Positions 25,370 to 32,217 of a DNA stretch of 36,447 nt are shown in pieces; the first letter of the stretch is position 1, and every line of letters begins with the position of its first letter. A program made the position numbers and the translations under genes. The notes below the pieces were generated by a model. The model was not told the DNA's origin. It was given only the letters and a program-made list of their open reading frames with translations, and ran no database searches. Origin of the DNA: Pseudomonadota bacterium (GTDB lineage Bacteria > Cyanobacteriota > Vampirovibrionia > Obscuribacterales > Obscuribacteraceae); assembly GCA_021324135.1 (NCBI GenBank), contig JAJPJO010000306.1, forward strand, positions 1 through 36,447, in the 5' to 3' direction.

Positions 25370-26416
25370 CTACCAACGCATGAGGACCATCTCCGAGCAA
25401 AATCCCGGGCCCATCGCCGAAAGTACTCCCCATGTCCCTGGTTGAGGAGGTTGCTGCATGATCCGATCGAGAACGGCCAGAACTGATGCCGATGATAAGT
25501 TGCCGACCTCATTCAAGCAAGCCCAGGAAAAATCCAGGGCATCGGGCGATAAATCGAGCGCGCTCTCGATCGCTTCAAGCACTTTGGGTCCGCCGGTGTG
25601 CATGATCCACAGACCGATGTCATCGATGCTCAGATCGTTTTGCCCGAGAAATTGATCGACGTCGCGGCGCAGATTTTTCAAAACCACATTCGGCACTTCG
25701 CTGGAGAGCATAACCTTGAAACCCTCGGCTCGAATGTTCCAGCCCATCACATCCTCGGTATGATCGTAAAAGACGGACTGCGATGCGATTATCTTTGGTC
25801 CATCAAAAGAGCACTGTGCACCGCACAAAACAACCGCGGCCGCTCCATCGCCGAAGAGCGCCGTAGAGATGATGTGGGCATTGCTCAAATCCTCTCGCTG
25901 CCAGGTGAGCGAGCAGAGCTCCACAGAGAGGAGAAGCGCCATCTGCTCGGGATAGGCTTTTAAATAGTCCGCCGCTCGAGCAATGCCGGCGGCACCGCCC
26001 ACGCAACCAAGTCCGAATATGGGAATGCGTTTTATATTCCTCGAGAAATCGATGCGATTCATCAGACGCGCATCAATTGATGGGTTGGCAATGCCTGTGA
26101 TTGAAACAAATATGATTGCGCCGATTGCCGAGGCCGGAATGCCTTTCATGTCGAGGGCCTTGCGAACCGCCGATTCACCGAGCTCGACCGCTTGCTGGAT
26201 AAAAACATCATTGGCCTCGCCCCAGTTTTTCAACTTGCTCAGATCCTCGAGCGGTATGGCAAAATGCCTGCCGCCAACTTTGGCGTTGCGGTGAAAGCGC
26301 TCCATCGCCTCGCGACTGTCGAGCTCGTCCCGCCAATACTCACCGAGAAAACCGGCTATTTCCTGTTGCCTGTAGTAGTGCTTGGGAAAAACGGTTGCCG
26401 TACTGATAATTTTCAT
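25370..26416 (-). CDS. Type III polyketide synthase (chalcone/alkylresorcinol synthase family)
   Basis: Type III PKSs are homodimeric enzymes that extend an acyl-CoA starter with malonyl-CoA and cyclise the chain to a resorcinol or pyrone. With the start at ATG 26416 ('MKIISTATVFPKHYY', the normal family N-terminus) the product is 348 residues. The catalytic triad is intact: C138 in 'GLGCVGGAAG', H273 in 'WIMHTGGPKVLEA' and N306 in 'NEVGNLSSASVL'; the C-terminal 'GVLSAMGPGFCSEMVLM' loop is also typical. The in-frame TTG at 26443 is less likely as start. Paired with the downstream flavin enzyme, it suggests a phenolic lipid or quinone. No methyltransferase completes the set in this window. Starter unit and chain length cannot be predicted. 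Confidence 0.92.
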   Translation of the reverse strand: MKIISTATVFPKHYYRQQEIAGFLGEYWRDELDSREAMERFHRNAKVGGRHFAIPLEDLSKLKNWGEANDVFIQQAVELGESAVRKALDMKGIPASAIGAIIFVSITGIANPSIDARLMNRIDFSRNIKRIPIFGLGCVGGAAGIARAADYLKAYPEQMALLLSVELCSLTWQREDLSNAHIISTALFGDGAAAVVLCGAQCSFDGPKIIASQSVFYDHTEDVMGWNIRAEGFKVMLSSEVPNVVLKNLRRDVDQFLGQNDLSIDDIGLWIMHTGGPKVLEAIESALDLSPDALDFSWACLNEVGNLSSASVLAVLDRIMQQPPQPGTWGVLSAMGPGFCSEMVLMRW

Positions 26417-26497
26417 GCCTTTAGGACCTGTGCCTAAAATCAATTCGCTCAGGGACAGAGTGGCGAAAAATGTCTCTTGCTCGAATTGACCGGAGAT

Positions 26498-27103
26498 TCA
26501 ATGCGCCTTGAAAATGAACACGGCTCCAACCACAAGCGCGACCAGGACGATAATCAGCGCCAGGTTGATCATAGCTCTCGATTCGATCCTGGATTCGTCT
26601 GTGCGAATTTTCTTAATTGATCTGAGGTTGGTTCGCGAAGAGCTTGCCTCGGACTGCACGCGCTTCATATCCAGTGTGGCCTTGATTCTTTCATGCTCCT
26701 CAGTCTTCCTGCGGCTCAGTTCGACTTGAAAGTTTTGTTTCGAAGCGATTCGATCGAGCACCTCGGGTAATTGAGCGTGCATGGTCATATGATCGAGAAA
26801 ATCATCGGCACCCGTCTGCATAGTCATCTTGACCAGATCAGCCTCGAGAACATCGTTGGATACCAGGCAATGCATGTCGGGATAGCGTTCCTTCAGCCCG
26901 ACCAGAAGCTTTATGCCTTCATCAGGATCGGGCGTCAGCTCAATCCAGGCAAGTTTGGGATTGAGAAGCGGAATCTTCTCGAAAGTCTCGTGCATGGTGG
27001 AGATGCCGACCAAGGTCAGCCCGGGAGTGGCTTTGACTAGCCCGGTGATCTGAGCCGTCCTATCCTCGCCTGCGTCGCAGACCACCAGAGTTGGCAGATT
27101 CAA
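26498..27103 (-). CDS. Tail-anchored pseudo-receiver protein
   Basis: Residues 1-120 follow the CheY-like alternation of strands and helices ('TLVVCDAGEDR', 'PKLAWIELTPDPDEGIKLL', 'MHCLVSNDVLEADLVKMTMQ', 'GADDFLDHMTMHAQL'). The phospho-acceptor position reads Glu (WIEL), and no Lys occupies the usual last-strand position. A charged coiled-coil stretch (about 120-170, Arg/Lys/Glu-rich) leads to a single C-terminal membrane helix 'MINLALIIVLVALVVGAVFIF' ending in KAH. The layout is a cytosolic domain tethered by its tail. CpaE-type proteins have comparable degenerate receivers, but the ATPase part is missing here. It starts with TTG 27103, preceded by GAGGGG, and lies 81 bases before the PKS gene. 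Signalling independent of phosphorylation is inferred. Confidence 0.75.
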   Translation of the reverse strand: MNLPTLVVCDAGEDRTAQITGLVKATPGLTLVGISTMHETFEKIPLLNPKLAWIELTPDPDEGIKLLVGLKERYPDMHCLVSNDVLEADLVKMTMQTGADDFLDHMTMHAQLPEVLDRIASKQNFQVELSRRKTEEHERIKATLDMKRVQSEASSSRTNLRSIKKIRTDESRIESRAMINLALIIVLVALVVGAVFIFKAH

Positions 27104-27132
27104 TGGCTAAAACCCCTCATATCCTCGATTAT

Positions 27133-27141
27133 CTTATATCA
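27133..27141 (-). promoter_or_regulatory. Possible extended -10 promoter of the pseudo-receiver gene
   Basis: On the minus strand TG-A-TATAAG reads as an extended -10 element about 30 bases before the TTG start at 27103. The -35 region is not recognisable, which is tolerated in extended -10 promoters. Confidence 0.3.
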
Positions 27142-27272
27142 TTGACCATGCCCCGGCGACTTGAAACACCCCGAGCCCCACTTTTTGCCCTGGAAAAAAC
27201 GCCCAGAGCCCATGCCTTCAGGAATGGAAGGCTGGGTACAAAATTATTGGCGCCTGTTCGGGAGAATTTTTA

Positions 27273-29162
27273 TTGGCAACCCAGAAGTCAATAGACCGGT
27301 CATTTATCGATGAGAGCATCGACGTGCTCCGCGAGGGCAGGAAGCTGAGGCGAAAGCTGCCGACCTGGGGACAGATCTTAATCGAACGCCAGCTTCCGTT
27401 CCTTTGTGTTTATCGACAGCCGCCGAAATGGGACGATTGGGGCACGGGTCAGCTCCTCATTGAGGAAAGTTCTTATCTGGTCGCTTCTGCCAAACGCCAG
27501 GAATTCGAAGGCGTGAAGCTGCTCGTCGATAAAATTGCCGAAGAGTTGTCTGGTTGTTTCGGCACCTTTCTCATCGTTGAAATCTGGTCCGGACCCGATC
27601 TGAGCGCCGATCAGGGGCCGCCCATCGGGGCGCCCGGCTTTCGCATTTTCCACAAACGCGGCAAGCGGGCAAGTTCTTACGTGCAAACTCTGATCAAGCA
27701 GTTGCAAGCGATAAAATTTCACGACATGCCGGCGCAAGTCACCGTCCAGCCGCTGGACAAAATCGCGCCGCCGGGGTTGAGCCCTCTTCTCACCACCAGT
27801 GGTGGCGACTCGATTCATATAATCGGCATCGAGGTGACGCCGATTTATCGAAATCAAGCAAAGAAGGAAGTTTATCCGGCTGTCTTCAAGCAGGTGCAAA
27901 AACGTTTTTCAACTGCGCTTGAAAAAGCTTTCTTCGAGTTTCTCAAGAAAGAAACAACAATCTGCCCGCCCAATTATATGTCCCTGGGACGGCGGAGCAT
28001 CGTTCACTCAGTCTGGCAAGTCGATCGCGTCCTGGCTGAGGTGGCTAATCTAGTCGACTTTTTGCTTCTCGTCACACCGACGAATACCGATGAGGCGTTT
28101 GACGAGTGCAAACGCAAAGGCTTCACAAAGCCGCCCAGATTCGTTTATCATTCGCCGCCTTTCGATCCGGTCACACTCAAACGCCTGCTCTACAAAGCTC
28201 CGGTAGAGCGCATCGAGGACCCGACGCTGGCGCAATTATTCCGCGATCAACAACTCGACATCGACAGCCGGATCACGATGGTGTCGGAGCGCGGAAGCAA
28301 GCGTTTTCTCTACCATAGCCTGCAACTTTATGACGGTCCTGACGAGCGCCTGGTGAAACTGGCTGTCGAGATCATGGAAAAGGTCTCCGAGCGCAGCATC
28401 GGCGAATCGACCAAGAAGCTTTTGTCGGCTGAAGAATTCGCCAGGCTTGCCGAGGATCTGCTCGACACATACAGAGCACAATGCCCCGACCTCCAGAGTC
28501 GCGTGGAGATCCGCAGCGACGTCCCGGGCGTCTTGGTCTCACAAGGAAATTTGCTGATCGGGAAGGAACGAAAGATCTTTCAAGCCAGAGCCGAAGCATT
28601 ATTGAGCCATGAGGTGGGAACGCACATCCTGACTAATTACAATGGTCATCATCAGCCGTTCAAACAGCTTTCCTCCGGCTTGCCCGGCTGCGATCAATTG
28701 CAAGAGGCTCTGGCGGTACTGGCCGAGTATCTGGTGGGCGGACTGAGCAAGAGGCGGTTGCGGACGCTGGCCGCGCGCGTCATCGCCGTGCATCTTTTGA
28801 TTCAGGGTGCTGAATTTCTTGATGTTTTTCGCCAGCTCAATGAAAAGTATGAGATGCACGACGAGCTGGCTTTCATGATCACTATGCGGGTTTTTCGCTC
28901 CGGAGGATTTACTAAGGATGTCGTTTACCTCCGCGGTTTACTTGAGTTGATGCAAGAGTTGAGGAACGGCCTCGATCTGGATATGTTGTATCTCGGGAAG
29001 TTCGGCATCGATCAGCTTTCGATCGTGCGCGAGTTGATCTCGAGAAAAGTCCTGGTGCCGGCTAAGATTCGCCCGCACTTTCTAGACACGCCATCGGCAC
29101 AGCAAAGACTCTCAAAGGTCAGAAAGGGCATCTCGGTGATCGAGTTGGTCTCGAAAAATTAG
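27273..29162 (+). CDS. DUF1704 family putative metallopeptidase (QEGLA-motif type)
   Basis: The 629-residue protein matches the DUF1704 family (flavohemoglobin expression-modulating QEGLA motif protein). Key parts: HExxxH at 446-451 ('LLSHEVGTHILT'), 'FKQLSSGLPGCDQLQEALAV' with the QEGLA motif as QEALA (477-481), and 'YLVGGLSKRRLRTLAARVIA'. The same family contains the vertebrate tubulin tyrosine carboxypeptidase MATCAP, so the bacterial members are probably zinc peptidases, though their substrates are unknown. The start is TTG at 27273 with GGAG eight bases upstream; no ATG fits. No signal peptide is seen. The gene is divergent from the pseudo-receiver and convergent with a caspase-TPR gene, three bases apart. 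A CACCAC dyad at 27791-27804 encodes Thr-Thr-Ser-Gly-Gly in the N-terminal half. Confidence 0.88.
   Translation: MATQKSIDRSFIDESIDVLREGRKLRRKLPTWGQILIERQLPFLCVYRQPPKWDDWGTGQLLIEESSYLVASAKRQEFEGVKLLVDKIAEELSGCFGTFLIVEIWSGPDLSADQGPPIGAPGFRIFHKRGKRASSYVQTLIKQLQAIKFHDMPAQVTVQPLDKIAPPGLSPLLTTSGGDSIHIIGIEVTPIYRNQAKKEVYPAVFKQVQKRFSTALEKAFFEFLKKETTICPPNYMSLGRRSIVHSVWQVDRVLAEVANLVDFLLLVTPTNTDEAFDECKRKGFTKPPRFVYHSPPFDPVTLKRLLYKAPVERIEDPTLAQLFRDQQLDIDSRITMVSERGSKRFLYHSLQLYDGPDERLVKLAVEIMEKVSERSIGESTKKLLSAEEFARLAEDLLDTYRAQCPDLQSRVEIRSDVPGVLVSQGNLLIGKERKIFQARAEALLSHEVGTHILTNYNGHHQPFKQLSSGLPGCDQLQEALAVLAEYLVGGLSKRRLRTLAARVIAVHLLIQGAEFLDVFRQLNEKYEMHDELAFMITMRVFRSGGFTKDVVYLRGLLELMQELRNGLDLDMLYLGKFGIDQLSIVRELISRKVLVPAKIRPHFLDTPSAQQRLSKVRKGISVIELVSKN
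27791..27804. repeat. CACCAC-type dyad, exact copy 2
   Basis: CACCAC-CA-GTGGTG with 6-bp arms, in the DUF1704 gene, where the plus strand encodes Thr-Thr-Ser-Gly-Gly ahead of an Asp-Ser loop. Confidence 0.5.
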
Positions 29163-29165
29163 ATC

Positions 29166-30623
29166 TCATTCCAGCTCGATCAACTTGTCTCGCACGTTCA
29201 CATCCAGAAACTTGTACTGGCGGAGATCCGCTTCGGACTGCGCCTTCTGACCGAGCTTGAAGAAACAATAGGCGCGCGCCAGATAATATTGCGGCACTTG
29301 CGGATTGTCTACGATGCAGCCTTTCAGCTCTTGCATCGCCTTACCCCACTTCCCGAGCTGAATCAAGATTTTCGCTTTGCGAAAATAATAGTCGGTGTCG
29401 TTGAAATGCGCTGCTTGTGCCTGGCATGCGGCTGTGTATGCCGCAGCAGGATCCTCGACGTTGGAGAAATAGGCGGCGTTTATTTTCATCACACCACTAG
29501 TAGTGCCGGCGGCCACTTCATTAACGTCCGGCAGATTCCTGGCTCGGCGCTCGCTTTGCTCACTCTGCTCACTGCTCGGCTCGTTCGTGCTCGGCGTCGG
29601 GACCGGTCTCTGGGCGCCCTTGATTTCGTTGTCCGGCCTCGAGATGCGGGTGCCATATCCGGCACTGTCCTTATCCAGTACTGACATCACCGAATCCGGT
29701 ATCACTTGCGGTTGAGCCGGTTTAATGGCGATTACCAGATTGTCCCCGCGCCATTTGCTGTTCATTACAGGCTTTTGCCGCATGCCCGGATAATCTTCCT
29801 TGACCTCCCGCTGCACCATCACTGCTGCATCTTCAAAGGCCTTCGAGATCGGAACCTGCCCTTCGCTGCCTCGCATAGCCTCCAGCAATCTCTTGGTGAA
29901 GACGCCATTTTGATAACGCTTCGACTCCCAGGATTGTTGATCGGGTTCGCTCGAGCTGATCACCATCTGCCCCGAGCCCATCGCAATCGGTGCGACATCG
30001 AAATTTGCCGTGCGCGTAATCCCCTTGCCCACCGGCGTAATGCCGCCACTGTGGCAGGCGTCGAGAACCAGAAGGACGCGGTCGGAGAGGACGCGATCGC
30101 TGATTGAATCGGCAATTTCCTGCATCTCTATGCTGGTGGCATATAGATCTTCGGGGTCGGAATCATATGCGACAATGTAGTTCTTGTGTCGCACATCAAG
30201 CTCTGATGGGCTTCCGTGAGTAGAGATGTAGAGGACGATTAGATCGTCTTTGTCTGCAACCCGCGCCAAGAATCTGTTTCCTAATTCCGATAGAATGCGT
30301 TTGCGAGTCGCTTTTTCGTTGAGGAGCAAACGAACGTGATCGGGCGCGAAGTGCGCATCTTTGATCAAGAAATCATAGAAATCTTTTGCGTCTTTGGCAG
30401 CAAACTTAAGCTGGGGAACGCTGTCCTTCTCGAAGTTGCTTATACCGATGACAATCGCCCACTTGTCCCTTACAGGGCGGTTCGGGTCGGCTGCCGCACT
30501 CCCGGACGAGTTTTGAGTAACCAGACTTGATGCGCCATTGGCGTCCGCCGGATTGTCGGCAGCAAACGCCACGGTCGGCATCAATGCCAGGCAAGCCAGA
30601 ATCAGAGTCCATATGCATTTCAT
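29166..30623 (-). CDS. Secreted caspase-fold protease (peptidase C14) with TPR domain
   Basis: Counting from ATG 30623 the product has 485 residues: a signal peptide ('MKCIWTLILACLALMPTVAFA-AD'), a caspase domain beginning 'WAIVIGISNFE' with the catalytic dyad His136 ('YISTHGSP') and Cys190 ('VLDACHSGG'), a Pro/Ser/Glu-rich linker, and a C-terminal TPR-like helical region ('YFRKAKILIQLGKWGKAMQE'). Both catalytic residues are present, so it should be an active orthocaspase-type cysteine protease, exported to the periplasm. Start choice is ambiguous: an upstream in-frame ATG at 30719 has AGAGGT seven bases before it and would add 32 residues before the signal. A TATAAG close before that ATG would instead place transcription at about that codon and favour 30623. 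It is convergent with the DUF1704 gene. Confidence 0.88.
   Translation of the reverse strand: MKCIWTLILACLALMPTVAFAADNPADANGASSLVTQNSSGSAAADPNRPVRDKWAIVIGISNFEKDSVPQLKFAAKDAKDFYDFLIKDAHFAPDHVRLLLNEKATRKRILSELGNRFLARVADKDDLIVLYISTHGSPSELDVRHKNYIVAYDSDPEDLYATSIEMQEIADSISDRVLSDRVLLVLDACHSGGITPVGKGITRTANFDVAPIAMGSGQMVISSSEPDQQSWESKRYQNGVFTKRLLEAMRGSEGQVPISKAFEDAAVMVQREVKEDYPGMRQKPVMNSKWRGDNLVIAIKPAQPQVIPDSVMSVLDKDSAGYGTRISRPDNEIKGAQRPVPTPSTNEPSSEQSEQSERRARNLPDVNEVAAGTTSGVMKINAAYFSNVEDPAAAYTAACQAQAAHFNDTDYYFRKAKILIQLGKWGKAMQELKGCIVDNPQVPQYYLARAYCFFKLGQKAQSEADLRQYKFLDVNVRDKLIELE
29492..29505. repeat. CACCAC-type dyad, variant copy
   Basis: CACCAC-TA-GTAGTG, one mismatch from a perfect dyad, in the linker between the caspase and TPR parts of the caspase gene. 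The minus strand encodes Gly-Thr-Thr-Ser-Gly. Confidence 0.4.
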
Positions 30624-30949
30624 GCGCGATAGTCCTTGCACTGCTCCCTTCCCGATGGCAGGGATTTGAGAGGATTTGTCGGCACTGATCGACTGTTGAC
30701 CATCACCAACACCGTACATTTCTTATACCTCTTGCTCAACCTTAAGCAACTTGTCCCCTTCCGGCTTCAACGGGCCAGGTTCAGAAATTAGGCGAAACGT
30801 AACAGCAATGCAGGCTTAGCCCAGAAATTTTTTCAGAAAAGTTCCGCCAATCAAAGACAAAATTTGAAGTCATCTCGACCGGGGCGGGAACCGCCGGGGC
30901 AAACCAGCGTCCGTGTCTGGGCAGCAGATAATGCTTCAAGAGGATTGCC

Positions 30950-31252
30950 ATGAAGAAATTCCACATCGATCCCAAGGAAGGATTTGAAGTCCTGGCTAAG
31001 ACAAAACGCTCCGAGGTGGCCACGATGGTTATTCATCCGGGCGATAAAGAAGGCGGTCCTGATAACAAACATAAGGGCGATCAGTGGCTCTATGTGTTGT
31101 CGGGAAAGGGTACGGCTCTTGTGGAAGGCAAGGAGGTCAGCCTCGAGCGCGGCGTTCTGCTGGAGATTCCCGAGGGCGAAAGACACGAGATCAAAAACAC
31201 GGGGCAAACAGATCTGCGCACGATCAATTTTTATAGTGCTGTTGTTTTTTAA
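30950..31252 (+). CDS. Small cupin-domain protein
   Basis: The 100-residue protein is a single cupin barrel: 'HPGDKEGGPDNKHKGDQWLY' carries the first metal-ligand block (His and the following acidic or Gln positions), then 'VLSGKGTALVEGKEVSLERG' and the second motif 'IPEGERHEIKNTG', whose His is a further ligand. Small monodomain cupins have many roles, from isomerases to sensors, so the substrate is not predictable. AAGAGGA shortly before the ATG is a good ribosome site. It is followed on the same strand by an MscS channel gene, 39 bases downstream, with which it may form a unit. The 5' region holds a short GC-rich hairpin (GGCGG-GAA-CCGCC) of unknown meaning. Confidence 0.85.
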   Translation: MKKFHIDPKEGFEVLAKTKRSEVATMVIHPGDKEGGPDNKHKGDQWLYVLSGKGTALVEGKEVSLERGVLLEIPEGERHEIKNTGQTDLRTINFYSAVVF

Positions 31253-31291
31253 ATTTGATTGGTTTAAACGGCTTACATGGTCTGGTGAATT

Positions 31292-32110
31292 ATGGAACGT
31301 GAATTTAGTATTGCTTTCAACACGGTCATCAAAATGGTTGATGGGTTCTTCGCTATACTGCCGAACCTGCTAATTGCGCTTTGTGTTTATCTCGTCTTTT
31401 CATTGATCAGCCGACTTTCCAGCAAAGCGACCTTCAATATGGCCAGAAAAGCGAGAATGGATCGCACCTTAGCTGCAGCGCTGGGCAAGTTGATCGGAAT
31501 CAGCACAGTCATTCTGGGTCTTCTGATTTGCGCCGTGATCGTCGTACCTAGCTTCAGCCCGGACAAGCTCGTGGCGGGGCTCGGCATCACATCGGTGGCA
31601 ATCGGATTTGCATTTCAAAATATTCTTCAAAACTTCTTCGCCGGGATGCTGTTGCTCTGGCAAAAACCGTTTGGCATCGGCGATGAGATCAAAACCAGAG
31701 ATTATGAAGGCACGGTTGAGGACATCACAATCAGAACGACATTGCTGAAGACATACAGTGGGCAGCGCGTCTATATCCCTAACGGCATTTTGTTTACCGA
31801 TCCGGTTACCGTCAACACCGCATTCTCAAACCGCCAGGTTCATATTCAGATGCCGGTGCCCGAGGGTATCCCGAGCGAAGACGCTATCGAACTCTCGCGC
31901 GCCTCTCTCGATCGCTTGCCCTCCGTAGCCCGGGAGCCGTCTCCGGAAATTTATTTAGCACCACTTGATGGCTCGCCGAAGTTGGACATTTTTTTCTGGG
32001 CGAATTCTCGCAACAATGAAATCGTGAAGACGACCGATCAAGCAGCATCAGCCATCCATAAGGCTTTTAAGGAGCACAGTGCCAATGGCAATCACAGGGC
32101 GGCTGCGTAG
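31292..32110 (+). CDS. MscS-family mechanosensitive ion channel
   Basis: MscS channels open on membrane tension and release solutes during hypo-osmotic shock. The 272-residue product is the size of the minimal channel. It has three membrane helices: TM1 'LLIALCVYLVFSLISRL', TM2 'IGISTVILGLLICAVIVVPS' and the pore-lining TM3 'LGITSVAIGFAFQNILQNFF', followed by 'AGMLLLWQKPFGIGDEIKT', the strongly conserved start of the beta domain, 'VEDITIRTTLL' and 'VYIPNGILF'. A C-terminal alpha/beta domain closes it. The motifs are complete. Start ATG 31292 has a weak upstream GGTGA. A channel for osmotic stress fits the envelope theme of the window. Confidence 0.93.
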   Translation: MEREFSIAFNTVIKMVDGFFAILPNLLIALCVYLVFSLISRLSSKATFNMARKARMDRTLAAALGKLIGISTVILGLLICAVIVVPSFSPDKLVAGLGITSVAIGFAFQNILQNFFAGMLLLWQKPFGIGDEIKTRDYEGTVEDITIRTTLLKTYSGQRVYIPNGILFTDPVTVNTAFSNRQVHIQMPVPEGIPSEDAIELSRASLDRLPSVAREPSPEIYLAPLDGSPKLDIFFWANSRNNEIVKTTDQAASAIHKAFKEHSANGNHRAAA

Positions 32111-32141
32111 CGGGCGGCTTCCTGCCTGACCAGCACTCTTA

Positions 32142-32164
32142 TATAATTTGTTTTCGCCTATAAT
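32142..32164 (+). promoter_or_regulatory. Two TATAAT boxes upstream of the polytopic membrane protein gene
   Basis: Perfect TATAAT hexamers occur at 32142-32147 and 32159-32164, 11 bases apart, 54-76 bases before the TTG start at 32218. Neither has a good -35. Tandem or alternative start sites are possible. Confidence 0.35.
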
Positions 32165-32217
32165 TTGGTGTTGCCATTGCATCTGCAGGCGACATATTCT
32201 CTTTCGAGGAGTCCGAG

